DNA of 64,000 nt from contig CM045733.1 in the NCBI GenBank assembly GCA_024760905.1, forward strand, positions 14,835,001-14,899,000. Direction: 5' to 3'. A program made the translations under genes and the position numbers. This document shows positions 41,509 through 55,800 of the stretch, piece by piece (the stretch's first letter is position 1; each line of letters begins with the position of its first letter). A model generated the notes under the pieces. That model was not told the DNA's origin. It saw only the letters and a list, made by a program, of their open reading frames with translations, and searched no databases. This DNA comes from Plotosus lineatus. Its lineage: Eukaryota > Chordata > Actinopteri > Siluriformes > Plotosidae.

Positions 41509-44500
41509 GTGTTTTTGCCCTGTGATGGCCTGGCAAGCTGATCAGGATGTATCCCCACACTCGCCCAGATTTGGCTGAGATGGGCGTCAGGCTTCCTGTG
41601 ACCCTAATTAAGTTTAAACGGCTGAGAAAATAAATGAATGAATAGTTGTCTTACTTTAAAAATGGAACCAGTACACCATAAAAAGCTCACTCAGTAATGT
41701 TTGTATTCTGTTTTTTTATTTTTTATTTTTTTTTAATCTAAATTTCTGAGCTCAGCCAGGGCATTTCTGTATGGAGTTTGCATGTGTCCTTTGTGCTTGA
41801 ATGAGTTTCCTCTGACAGTCCAAAGACATGCACATTAAGCTAATTTGATGTTCCCATTTAGGCCTTGGTGTGAGCATGAAACGCTGTATGGGAGTTTGCC
41901 CTGTGATGAACTGGCGAGCTGTCCAGGGTGTAATGGGTGGATGGAATTTGGCTTTTTTTTTTTTTTTTTACACATAGTCATAATAATTTGTCATTAAGCC
42001 CAGTTCAAGCATATTAAGGTAACTTAGCCCAGTACTGTAAGCAATACAATTCTGAAAGTCTTTTTAGAGATACTGTAGAGAAATGGTTTATAATTGTTTT
42101 TAAACCTGAAAACCAAGGGTGTGCAAACATTTACACCGAAACTAAAACTAATCATAACATCTATTTCTTCACTACTCAATCAGAAGTCCATTTTTTTCCT
42201 CTAGGTTTTGCCACTGTGAGGGTCTGTGCCTAATCATTCTCCTAATCAGTCATCGTAAAAACTAAAAGGGAAATGTGCAGTGAATGTGTTCCATTGAATT
42301 CATTGTTTTGGCCTGTTTGAGGCAGTTCTGTATATAAAATAAAAAAAAAACCCTGTAAATTTATTTTTTTTAAAAACATTTTCCAGTGCATTTTTACAAT
42401 ATGCTCTGAAACTCTTTACTTTTTACTGGTTAATGTGCAGGGTTCTGAGCGGCGAGAGTTCCCGGTGAATTTTGGCGGCAGTGACGTGTGTTATTTCTGC
42501 TCCCGTCGTGTCTATGTGATGGAGAGACTGAGTGCTGAGGGCAAGTTTTTCCACAGGAGCTGCTTCCAGTGTGCCCACTGCAGCTCTACCTTGCGCCTCT
42601 CCCACTACGCCTATGATGAGCTTCAAGGTGTGTGTGTGATACAATAACAATAAAAAACTTTGGGAATAGGATGTTAATGACCGTCTCCTCCCCTATGAGG
42701 ACAAGGTAGGTCAGTCTGATGAACTTTTGCCACTCGTGCCTAGTGGCACATTACAGTCAGAGCTATATATATATATATACAGTGGTACCTCAATTTACGA
42801 AATTAATTCATTCCGGAAGTGGTTTCCTAGACTGGATATTTCATAAGTTGAACCGCATTTTACATGTAAAACCTGTGATTCATTCCAAGGCCCCCAATAC
42901 TAACCCCTAAACTCTTTAAAAATTATTAAAGCATAGCTTTTAAGGCCTCCTTCGGCTTCAATATCCTACCGATGGTAGACGGGTTTGGTCATATTCCTTT
43001 GCGATATCACTCAACCGCATGCCACGAGCCCACTTCTTCTTTTCACTCACACTGGGAATCACACACGCATGTGTGTGCACATGTGTTGACCATGTCTTCT
43101 GAGCAGAGTTATAATCTGCAAAACAAATGTTTATGCAAGGTTAAAAGCCTGAGCCAAAAAATAAAGTTGCAATGAGCACACTCGAAAAACTCATGAAACA
43201 ACAGTAACTCTGTCCTTTGCACAAAAAGCATTATGGGTGCTCCATAATAGCCAGTGGGAGGGAGCCGTGTCATTCCTCCTAACCAATGGGAGGCCAGCAG
43301 GGCGGGATGTTGGGAGATGTAGTCAATGGGAGAGCAACTTGTGCATTGTTTGAATTTTTGAGATGATGCTTTCATAACGTGAACTTGTTTCGTATCCAGA
43401 GACAAAAATTTTAGGAAAATGTTTTTCGTAACCTGGATTTTTCATCTGTTGGGGCTTTCGTAAGTTGAGGTTCCACTGTATATATATGCCCTATACAACA
43501 CAGCAACATACATTTTTATCTCACTTATCTGAGTAGTCTAAGGGCATTGCTCAAGAGCCCAATAGGAGCTGCTTGGTGGTACTAAACCATGGACCAGCAA
43601 CCTTCCATTCAGTAACCCAGAGCCTTAACCTCTAAACCACCTGATAAAGGCAATCACACCATTTATAGTCTGTCTTGACTATAGTGAACCATGAGATTCG
43701 GTCAACCAGTGCAGCCAGACAAACTGGACATGTCGACGGTGAAAACTGGACTTGAATTTATTTTGGTATGCAGTGTTTAAAGTGCTGCCTAGATTTAACA
43801 GTTCCAGCAATAATCACTTTTCTAATTGACCATGTACGAACCAAAATTGATTTGCCTGACTAAGGGGACAATTACTTCTTCATATGGCTGATATACATGG
43901 GGGTATTAGTGAGTTTTATTCTTTTAAGAAATCATTTGAAAACCAATGAGTTGCTGTAAGGTGAGGTCTCCTTGGTTTGGACTTGTTTGCTCAGTATATC
44001 CTGCAGATAGGAAATTTGGTGACCAATTTTCTTCAAACCATTTCTGAGCATGGTGGTGTAGCAGTGAGTGCATCCACCCCACAGTAACATGGCCCTGGGT
44101 TTGTGGACCAGACTCAGGTGTTTCACGGGGGAGTATCATTGTCAGTGAGCACTGGGCGACTGGAAATCTTCTCCTTTGTTGTACCACTTTTGCGAGGTGC
44201 AAATCACTGTGTCCCATGAGCAGCCCACATGACCTGTTGTTCTGGAACTAAATAGAACCAGTCGTCTAGCCATGATAATGTGACCCTTGTTGAGGTTATT
44301 CAGATCTTTACACTTACCAATTTTTCCTGCTTTCTGCTATAGAAAACAATAGGTTGTATGTGTATAAAGAATTAATTTCACTTAAATTTGAGTCATGAAG
44401 TGATTTTTGCTTTCACCAACATTATTCACTCATTCCTTCGTTCATTTTCTAAACCACTTAATCCTAATTAGGGTTGCGGGGAGGCTGGCACCCATCTCAG

Positions 44501-46811
44501 CCAACTCTGGGCAAGGGAGAGGAACACCCGGGACAGCTCGCCAGGTCATCGCAGGACCCAACATTTTTCATTGCTGAGAAATTATAGAATTGTATACTGT
44601 CAATTGTATTCATTTCTGATAGTTATTTTAAAGATTTTTTTTTAGTTGTGCCAGGTGTAGCCGAGGGCAACACTTGTCCCTTTCGTATAAATTGGGCTGT
44701 TGTTTCTATTTAACAGTCATAAGGTCTGATGTGTTAAAAAGACAGGCAGTGTATTGTTAGCTACATGCACTGCTGAACACTAACATGCACACACTCATGT
44801 ATTATCAGAAACTTAGCCTTTGGTCAAAAGCTCGATTTGAGTATGTTTTATAAGATGAAAACATCACTCAAAACCTCACATGACTGTTCAGCAAATTCAG
44901 TGCCTTCTTCTTGGGTCAGATGACCTCAAGGTTTGAAAAGTTTGAAAAAGGAGGAGGTGTAAGAAAGACTTTGACTGTGATATAAATAGATGCTCGTCTC
45001 ATCTCTTTCTCTCAGTTGTATTTTGTTCTGTATCATTCTCTGTCTCTATAGGAAAGTTTTACTGCAAGCAGCACTACGGGTACAGGCTGGCGGGAATGGC
45101 GCAGAGGAAGAGACCAGCTCCAATCACAGCTCCTCCTCACTCAACACAGGTATCATTTAACCTACATATCTCACACTCAAGTCATGGAGGACATGGCATT
45201 TCACAACTGAGTGTTTTTCATAAGGGTGTCGAGGTGGTTAGCATACCCACCTCACATGCCAAATGTCCAGGGTTTGAGTCTTGGGCTTGGGCAGTTCTGT
45301 GGGGTGTTTGCATGTCCTCCCTGTGCTTGTGTGCTTGTGTAGTGACTGTTCCAAATTGCCACATATGTGGGTTCTAGTGAGAACTGTTGTATGTTTGTTA
45401 GCCCTGGTGATCTGTTCAGGATGTTATCCACCTTTGCCTAGTGTTGGCTGAGATAGGCTCCAACCTCCCTGTGACCCTAATAGGATTAATCGGATCAGGA
45501 AATGATTGAATGTTTTCCATTATTATATTATATATTTTTCTATTATTATTCTCTACACATAAAACAGTGTTGGGATGTCAAAGATCAGCAGAGTAGTATA
45601 ATTTTCTTGAGACTCATCACCAGTTGATTACAGTGATCCCGCGCTATTTCGTGCTTCAGTTTCTGTGGCTTTAGTGCATCGTGGATTTTTCAAAAATACG
45701 TATTCATCGAAAAATAAGGAAATTAAGGAAAAATAGGGAAAAGTTAAGGAAAATGCCGCAAGACAAGGCCAGTTATGCAAAAAAACAAAACAAAATACAA
45801 CCCAACCAAACTACTTACATTTTTATGTGAGGTGCGCATCTGTGTGTGCGCGCATCTGTATGTGTGTGTATTTATATTTTATTTCCATCTTATGCATTAT
45901 TTGTGAGAGTTTATTTGTTATTATAAGCATTTATAGTGTTGAATGTGTATTTATTGATATTATATACACATACATGCACTTATACGTCAGCCAGTGGGGT
46001 CGATCATACTTTGTGGAAATCGGCAGTCGCGAGGGGTCTCGATCCCCATTAACCGCGGAAAGTGAGGGATCCCTGTATCAAATTTAACAGGTGTCTTACC
46101 ATATGAAATAATAATTAGGACTGGGATTGGAGAGCCATGGTTTCTGGTTGACCTTTTTCTGATATGTTTAGTTGATATCGTGTTAAAGCAAATGCCACAT
46201 AATTAATGAATTCCTTTATCCAATTTTAAGTGACTCTTGAGTATGGCAGTGTCATGGTTATATCAGGAATAATGCAGGAAACTAATGTGTAATGTGTCAA
46301 TAATGCATCTATCCATACTAGCTGTCTGTCTATCACAATTTATAACAATAATGTAAACCGAACGTGTTATGTGCAATATATCATTATAATATAAGGTAAG
46401 GTAAGGTAAAGTCTGTTGGGTTTTTACGCCCGAGCCTCGTGGCTCATCAGGCCGGTGCTTATCCCGGTTTCCATAGCGTGAAGCAACTAGGAGTTCACCT
46501 CCTCCTGGATGGGACGCTAGTCCATCGAAGGTTATCTTCCCAGTATATTTTTAATGGTACCCATTTATACTGCTGGGTGAACAGAGGCACACTTGTGGTT
46601 GAGACCTTGCCCAGGGGTCTTAGCACAGTGAGGGTCTCAGTGGGATTCAAACTCACAACCTCCCGATCATGAGCGCAGCATCCTAACCACTACGCCACTG
46701 GCCCCACCAATTATATAATAATATATGGCCACAATTTTTCTCTAAGTTCTCTAAGCTCTGCCTGCACCACAGTTTGCACCATATCCCAACACACTCTCTA
46801 TTTATGGTAAT

Positions 46812-46878
<67 letters not shown>

Positions 46879-49800
46879 TTACATGCTCTCTCGCCATGTA
46901 CAGGCACCTCCTGCTACTCCTCCCACCCCATTGTCACTCTCCTCCTCTGGTTCAGTAGATGTGGTCCCTCCCTCTGACAGTGTTTCCTCCAGCACTCCTC
47001 CAGATGCTCTGAGCGTACTGGCTAAGCGTCTGTGTGGAACTCCGGAGCGCATTGCACTAGAAAACTACAAGTCGCACTTACAGGAGGAGAAGAGCCCTTT
47101 GCAGGAGGTACCTGAAGAGACGTTAGCGCAGCACAACCTCAGCCTAAGCCTGCAGGAGAAAGGGAGTGAGGGGCAGTCCAGGTAACTAACCAACACACAA
47201 ACATTCTCAAAACGAAACTTTAATTAGGATAAATGAGTTCACATCCAAAAACATGGCCTTGTTATAATTTCCCAGCATTTGTAATGTTGTAAGTAGTTGC
47301 AATGTTCCTCCAACTTTTTCTCTTGGCAGTAGTTCAGAGTCAGAGCTGGAGGAAGAAGGGGAGGAGCCTTGGAGGAGGGGGGCAGGGCCACATGCCGGGG
47401 CAGATGGAGGGATGGAATTTGATAGTGGGACGAAGCAAAAAAAGGAAGAAGAGCAAAGAAGGGATGAGAAGGAGGGAGAACAACAAGAAGATGTTTCTGA
47501 AGAGGAAGAAGAAGAGGAGGAGGAGGAGGAGGATGAAGGGGAGTCTAGTGATGGTAGGAGGATTTCTGGCTTGTGTTAAGATTTAATGCTTTATTTGTTC
47601 GTATTTAACATGAGAATGTGTATAACGCATGCGTAGTGTATTATATTGATGTCATGTTATATGTAAGGCATTTTGCACACTGATATTTTTTAGTTCTAAA
47701 AATACTTTATAGATATACAGTACTCAATAATGTGGTTCATTTAATTAACGAGTTCCTACCTCATTATAATACTAAAGCTTAACAAGTCAAGTTTGAATCG
47801 TAACATAGTACAAAAGAACAAAGTTCCCATAGCCACGACTTATTATACAGTGTGAACAATTGATAAATGCATCAGAAACATTCCTGCTATATCAATTATA
47901 AGGAATAATTCTATCAACTTCCACTGAGCTTGGGGCTCATTGATAATTGTTTTAGTATATTTTACATGGGAACATCATTTAAAAGCAAACTAAAATGAGA
48001 ATTTTATGGTTTATTTGTTCCATTTCAAAGCAGGATAACTATAACTTTTGAAATGATTACTTATTTAGGGGCGGTTCAACATTTTCAACATTTTCCCAAG
48101 CGTACAGAGAGTACGCTTTTTTTGCCCCCCCCCACCGAAAGCGTACAAATAAATGTTGATGATCTCTCGGCAGGATTTTTTAAATAAGATATTAAACAAA
48201 ACAATGGTCAAACCTCTTTTATAAAATAAATCAATGTATTTCCTTGATCAATACTTCTTTTATACACCAGTCAAATAGTAATGAAATCAATAAAAAAATT
48301 ATACTTTTAAACAATTCTTTTTAATGACACCTGCTTTAATATTAATATTAAGACATTTGGTTTTAATAATAAAAATGATGTTGTTTTTAATAGCGCGTAG
48401 GCCTCCGTCAGTCCCGAAGGACTATGGCTGCGCTCTGGCCAGTATCCCGACTGGTGATATTCCCCAGTGCACAGAGCCTGGGTAGGGAGTAATGAGGGAC
48501 AGGCTGTTACCCAAGCAGCAAGTCCCCCCCCTGTCTCGGCGCCACCGGAAGGATCCAATGGAAAGGCAAGTGCCGATACGACTGGGTTCCAGTGCCGCTG
48601 CAGGAGAGAAACTACGGTCAATTTAGAACGGCCAATTAACCTACAGTGCACGTCTTTGGATTATGGGGAAACCGAGCACCCGGAGGAAACCCGCACAAGC
48701 ACGGGGAGAACATGCAAACTCCACACAGAAACGCCCAGGCCGGGAATCGAACCCGGGCCTTCTTGCTGTGAGGCGGACGTGCTAACCACTACGCCACCGT
48801 GCCGCCTGTTTTTAATAATATTATTTTATATTAAAATATAATTCAAAATGTCTGCATTTTTTATTGGTCATTGGCTTTTGGATGACCACGCTTCAGTTTG
48901 TGATCAGCAAGGGTGTAGGCTGGTCTCACCATGGGGTGGGGGGGGGGTGTGTGTGTGGGGGGGGTGCACATCTCGGTTGACCGGAGCCTAACACTTAAAG
49001 GGGAAATGAAATGCCGGCTACATTAAGTTGGCGGTAGCTTTAGTATAGTTTATTGAAGCGATTGTGGCTTAAATTTTATATCATAAATAAACCATTGCAC
49101 ACACAGCGGTTTTGTTTCATGTGCTTGTCGTATAAGTTATCGACCTGAAAGCCGCCATCGCTAAGTGCCTGCCTACACAAAGTTACCGTGACGTCACTGA
49201 GTTGATACAAAGTACCACATGAAATATAATGCATGCATGTCACAGTATATTATAGGATATAAACAACATGGAATCTCACGGCAACAACACGCACAGTTTT
49301 TCAGCAGAAGGCGATTCATCTATTACTCTCAGAAGACGAATCAAATATTATAGTTCAACCAAAAACATTTCCAAATATATTTCAAACTACATCTGCAAGT
49401 ACATGTGCGAAATACATTTACAAATTGAGCTAAAGTTATTTATCTATTCCAAGGCACAAACAAATATTAATACATATTTACAGTACAAAGACATACTATT
49501 AATTGTATAAAAGTACTGAGCATTAGGCTGCAGATCCAGGCTGGATGGATTATGATGATTTTATCCATTCATTCTCTGTACGTCAATGTTTGTGTTCTAA
49601 CACATGTGCAGGAACCGGAGGCGGTACTAACAAACTGTGCTTTATTCTCGCACTTTGTTTGATTGACAGTGTTCAGCTATTACTGCTTACTGTTTATTGA
49701 TTGGTCAGGTCAGGCTTGCACATGCGCAGTGCCCGTTACACGTTAACTTCCGGTTTACTTCCTGACTCTAGTCATGCGGAACTTATCTCTGACTTTTTCT

Positions 49801-52800
49801 TCAATAACAGTCATTAAGTTTATTTATAAGATTATGAATACACATAATTTCTTGTACAGCGGAACTCAACTCCTGCTGGGGGGAGGGGGTGTGTGCACGT
49901 GCACCCTGTGCACCCCCCCCCCCCCCCCCCGGCCTACGCCCTTGATCAGCTGCCTTCTGATGTTTCAGCAGCTGATACCGGGTTGGGTAGTATTCATTGC
50001 AGACTTTGCAGATATGCAACACCGCAGGTGGTTGGCGAATCGCGCATTCAGAGTTTCAAACGTACACGCACAAAAAATATATATATATTCATGAGCGCAT
50101 GTATTATTGTTGATCGACATTTTTATATTAAAAAGCGTACACAGGCATCTTACCCCCGCCCCCCTAGCGTACGCTTTGTACGTTAGGAAAATGTCGAAAA
50201 TGTTGAATGACCCCTCAGATCAAGGTTTTAATGCCCTCCGAACCAATCTCATCCAAAGAAGAATACCAAAAAATAATTAATGGTTTTCCAGCAATTAGAA
50301 ACAAGAAAATATTTTGAATTAATTTTTTTTTTAATCCAATGATAGAGGAACAAGGCAGTGGTGGCCTAGTGGTATAGGTGTTGGATCACTGATCCGAAGG
50401 TTGTGGGTTCAAGCCCCACTCACCACAGGTTGCCCCCCCCCCGTGCCGCTAACTGGGTTATCAAAGGCCGGCCATGTCTCTCACTGTCTATGGTGTGAGG
50501 TTCATGTAAAAGAACCATTGCTGACTTTCGTCAAGAGTAGGCTGCAAAGCCGTCAGCATGTTTCCACCCTGCGATGGCCTGGCGAGCTGTCCAGGGTGTA
50601 CTCTGCACTGGTCCGAAGTCGGCTGGGATGGGCGCCAGCCTTCCCGCGACCCTCATTAGGATTAAGCGGTTACAGAAAATGAATGATCGAGGAACAATCA
50701 GGTTGTGCAGGTCCTGTGTAGTGCACTATGTATAAATACTTATATATATATATAAGTAAATAATAAAGCATTATTGAATGGTAGCCTCTGCTGAAGACCC
50801 TCCAGCTGACCCGGTGCACATCTGTAGAGGTGCGGCATGCAGCGATGCAAAGCAGGAAGATCACCACCTATGCACCTTATTGGCGGTATAGTACTATTGT
50901 GAAAAAAATCGATAATAAGGAAAATGTACCATAGTGTTCCTCTTTATCACCATGAAGTTGATTATTAGCCAATACCAGCACATCCCACTGCAGATTCCTT
51001 CCATGAACGTGCACATGAACAACAGTATCACGTCTTTGTTAAAACAGCTTACATGTGCTAATCGTTTATTCAGTTTGTTTATAATTCACCCAAAACTGAG
51101 CCAGGAAATCAACAGTACTCTGATAGAAATGCTGTGATTATGACAAGGTGTATGATGTCTTATATATGTGATGATACCTTATAACATGTGAAACGTGTGA
51201 GATGGAGGTTCTTTGACTATAACGTACGTCTTTTTATATTGTGATGTTCTCAGATTTCTTTGTAGATGCTTAATAATTGTTCCCTGTTCGGTTTTTCTGT
51301 GATGTACTTGTATTACTCATAGAGTTATGTGTGTGTTGTGTGTATGCATAGAGGGTGAATACTGCCCTTGGCAAAAGGAGTTGCATTTAGGGGTGTGGCT
51401 AAAGGAAGAGGAGACAGGTGGTATTAAAGGTAGCATGGCTCTCTGATCATGATGGAACATCTACTTTTATTTTAGTTCTGGTTTTTTTTTTTTTTGATAT
51501 CACAAAGCTGTTGGTGATGCTTCACATGATCAGTCATGTGGCTCCACTGTATCTTATGGTTTGAGTTGCCTGATAATGCAGCAGTTTTTTTCTTCTTTTT
51601 TTTTTTTGGATTTTTTGCTGCTTTGTGACATTAGAATTTTTTTTGCCTCATGCTATTATTAAGAATTCCAGAATACAGTGGTACCTCAGTTTACAAAAGT
51701 CTCACAAAACGAAAAATGCAGGTTATGAAACGCATTTTCCTTAAATTTTTGTCTCTGGATACGAAAAAAATTCAAACACGTCATTCAAACATTTAAACAA
51801 TGCGCGAGTTGCTCTCCCATTGGTTGTCTCCCAACACCACGCCCCACTGGCCTCCCATTGGCTAGGCGGGGCTGAATCTCCATAATACAGTACTGTACCC
51901 ATAATGCTTTTCGTGTGCCTACGACCTATTGTTTGACACACGTGTGAAGGAGAGTTGTACTGTTGGTTCGTGAGTTTCATGAGTTTTTTGAGTGTGCTTA
52001 TTGCAGCATTATTTTTCGTTATTAATCATGAGCCCCAAGAAAGTAATTCCCGGTGAGAATGAAAAGATGAAGCGGGCTCCGTTATCAATAAAAGTAAAAC
52101 AGGAGATGATAAAATATATGAAAGTGGGATTCGGTTGAGTGAAATCGCAAATGAGTATGGCCAAAACCCCGCTACAATTGGGACGATCTTGACGCAGAAG
52201 AAGACATTAAAAGCGGAGATACAGTGACGGAGGCAATTATTTAGGAAAAAGCAACCACCATATTTAAGGACCTTGTGAAGGAGGGTGGGGGTGAGGGTTC
52301 TTCAGGCCTGCAACCCCCGAACTTTAAAGCGTCGCATGGGTGGTTTGAGAGATTTTTTTAAAAAAAGGTAAATAATTTTCTTTTACTTTTAACAGATATT
52401 TCATACATATTTGTAAGAACAGATTAATTTCATAAAGAGAGGTATCACTGTATTTCAAATTCTGTCCTAAGCCCCACCCCCTGCCCTTTTTGGCTTCAAT
52501 TTTACTTTTCTGGTGTGATGATGCTGATTGTAACAAAAGCAGAATCTGTAGGTAACTGATTTATACGGCCCATTTTACCACTGGATGTCTTGGCTCATTC
52601 CTATTGTTAACTTCTAGAAATGCTTATTAAATTTTTCAGGTTGTCAAGAAATTGCTTATCATATACAACTGAAATAAACTCCAGTTATAATGACTGTATT
52701 CCACTGAAATTACTTTTCAAGTTTAAAACAGTTGTCACATTTTAACCTCGATGAAAACCTATGAACCAGAAATTTGTCCTTACTCGAGTTCACATCCACA

Positions 52801-55800
52801 CTTCGTTATAATCTGCTTCCTGGCTGCCATGTGGTGTTACGGTGCTTATTCTATTTGAGTTATGATATGTTCAAATTTTGAAGATGTTTGTCCAAATCGC
52901 ATCAGATTCACTTTTCACTTTTTCCAGAGTCTGGTGATGAATACTTTGACGACCTGGAGGTAAAACCTCTTTCAGACAGAAAGACTGAACCAATTGTCCC
53001 TGAGCCACTGGAGCCTCTTCCCTCTCAAACTTCCAAAACCCTACATGTACCCTTCATAGATCCAATGCACATCTATACATCCACATCTATCCCGCCTTTG
53101 TCACCAGTGAATCTGGTAGCCAAGAGATCTGGGGTCATCGAGGAATTCTGGCTGAAGAGTGCAGAAATCCGGAAGAGTATGGGGCAATCAGCAGTGCCTG
53201 TAATCTGTGATACAATTACCCAGTCCTCGAGCAGTGGAGATACATTTTACACCTCTACACACACAACATCTAGTTCCAATTTGCCTTCACACACTCCGTG
53301 GAAGAGTGACTCAATCAACCAAACCTCAGGTAGAATTACTCAGAGTGCTGGCACTTACTACAGGCAGACATCTTCTCTCTCTGACCTACATAGTGCTTAC
53401 ACACATTTGCAAGGTACATCTCCATCATCATGTGGCAGCTCATATCCTCCAGAACCAAGGCTTGAGACTGTGTCCGTGAAGATGATAAATGAAGTAAAGG
53501 AAGTAGTGACTCATTCATCAGTGGTGCATCAACTTGGAATCACCTTCAAAGGTCAGGTACCTGAAGAGGGGAGAGACATGGCTGCTAACTTCTGTTCCAA
53601 CAGCAAAGGAACCCAAAAAGGTTCCACCCCAAATTTAAGATTTTTGCCTCTGTCTCGGAGTCCTCTATTACCAAGGGAAAAGGTTGACATGAATCGCTCA
53701 GAACCAACTATAAACAAGGAAACTTTCATGGGTTTCCACACTGTCCCACCTCGGACAGATCTTCTACAGCATGAAAGGCTAAAATCTCACCATAATAGAG
53801 CTCAGAGTCTTCCCCCTGTTGAGGTGGAGGTGTTATGTGCAGAAGATGCAGATGAATTGCATCCTTGCCCTGCAGTGCCACACTATGCCAGTGTCACAGA
53901 AGTTCCCATGTCCACTCTCTCGACCAAAACCTCTGGAAGGGACAAGAATGTACTAGAGGAAAGGAGGGCATTATCAGAGGCCCCCTTGCAAGTCAGTGGG
54001 GCTGAGGCCTGGCAACAGAGATCGGAGATTGAGCCATTGGAAGAGGAGAAGGTGAAGAAGCGGACTTCACTGTTCTCACCAAGAAAGAACCGGAAAAGTG
54101 GCAACCTGTCAGGGGAAACACAGCCCGAGTTAGGGAAGCACAAGTCCCTGTGGAAGAGCGTCTTCTCAGGGTATAAGAAAGAAAAAAAGAGGAAAGAGGT
54201 AGAAGGCTATTCCAGGACCTTACCCAGCAGTGCCAGTCTGGAAAACAGAAAGAGAATTTCTGGCTTTCACAAATCCTCAGGTAAAAATCAAAAAGGTCAG
54301 CTGTTGCTTTGGTATTTGCTATGAAACCTTTTAGAGTTCTTTTGAGACCAAAAGACCCAACACTCATTTAACTGACTAATTTGCTGAACTGCTTGATCCT
54401 GCTTGGGTCATGGGGAGGCTGGAGCCTGAACAGCTCACCAGGCCATCACAGGGACGACACATACAAGCATTCACACTCACACCTAGGGGCAATTTGGAAC
54501 AACCAGTTAGCCTAATGTGCACGTCTTTGGATTGTGGGTGGAAACTGGAGTTCCAGGATGAAACCCACGCAAGCACAAACTCCACACTGATACGCCAGAA
54601 CAGGTCCAGGACTTGAACCCGGTACCTTCTTGCTGTGAGGCCACCGTGCCACACTATATGCGTTACTCTAAGAGCTAATTCAACACTGGGGATTTTAGAG
54701 AGAGGCAAGTATTTGATTTGTGAATATTACTCTATATCAGACCTGAACTCCATGAAGGACCTGAGCTACTCTGAAGAAACAGACCTTTGCTGCAGTGTTG
54801 TGCTAGACAGATCTCCACTTAGAGCTCAGGTAAGATCAAAGCTCTTTGTTTTATCTCTGCTATACTCTTTCATCTGATCTTTACACCTCTCTTTTCTCCA
54901 TTCTATCATTGTTTGGTTGATTAATTTAAAGTTAATTTGTGACACAGCAGGTGGAAAATACCAGGGACTAAAACTTACATGGAATGAAGCTGTAGTTGTT
55001 GCTTCACTTCATTACAAAAAAGAAAAAAAATCCATTTAGGGTGGGGAAGTAAGGAGAAAAGTAATGAGAATATTATGACAATGGGGGGTGAACTGCCTTG
55101 TGACCGTGTTTCAGCTGAGTCAGGAGGTATCTGACCTTATTAGGTCAGATGTTCACAAGGAGACAATTAAAGAGGAGGAAGATAGAGTGGAGGAACCAGA
55201 TAAGGTAATACAGTCTATATTTCCAGCTGCTCTAGCATATTGTTGATGTTGTTGGTGACGGGACTATAGGTTTCTATAGTAACGCAGTAGAAGTTCTGTG
55301 CCGTGAGTACCTTTCTGTCGTGATTTAGAAATATACTGTAAGTGCCTGTACACTGGAAGCAATCAATGTCCTTCAGTGAACTTTAGTCTTCTACCGTATA
55401 ACCACTTAACCTGTCTAGAACAAGGTGAAGACCTTTGGGCTTTTTACACCCGAGCCATAATGGCTCATCAGGCCGGTGCTTATCCCCGGTTTCCATAGCG
55501 TGACGCGACTAGGAGTTCAACGCCTCCTGGATGGGACGCTAATCCATTGCAGGTTGCCTTCCCAGTACGTATATTTTTACTGGTACCCATTTATACTACT
55601 GGGTGAACAGAGGCACACTTGTGGTTAAGACCTTGCCCAGGGGTCTTAGTACAGTGGGGGTCCAACTGAGATTTGAACACACAACCTCCCGATCATGAGC
55701 GCAGCACCCTAACCACTACGCCATTGGGCCCTGTCTAGAACAAGCCAACACAAAATGTTTCAAAGAAGTCTCTGAATATTTCATCTGTTTCTGACAGTTT

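Larger units (their letters stand above)
48908..49944. mobile_element. Inner TIR element (CAAGGGTGTAGGC ends)
   Basis: Left CAAGGGTGTAGGCT, right GGCCTACGCCCTTG; poly-G/poly-C just inside both ends; atcag repeats outside. Contains TGACGTCA at 49189-49196 and a short ORF. Confidence 0.6.
48068..50218. mobile_element. Nested TIR element with GCGTACG-rich ends
   Basis: Ends AGGGGCGGTTCAACATTTTC and its imperfect complement GAAAATGTTGAATGACCCCT, followed inside on both sides by CGTAC words (GCGTACAGAGAGTACGC; TAGCGTACGCTTTGTACG). Superfamily not recognised and target duplication unclear. Holds a SINE (48393-48806) and an inner TIR element (about 48908-49944). Confidence 0.6.
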
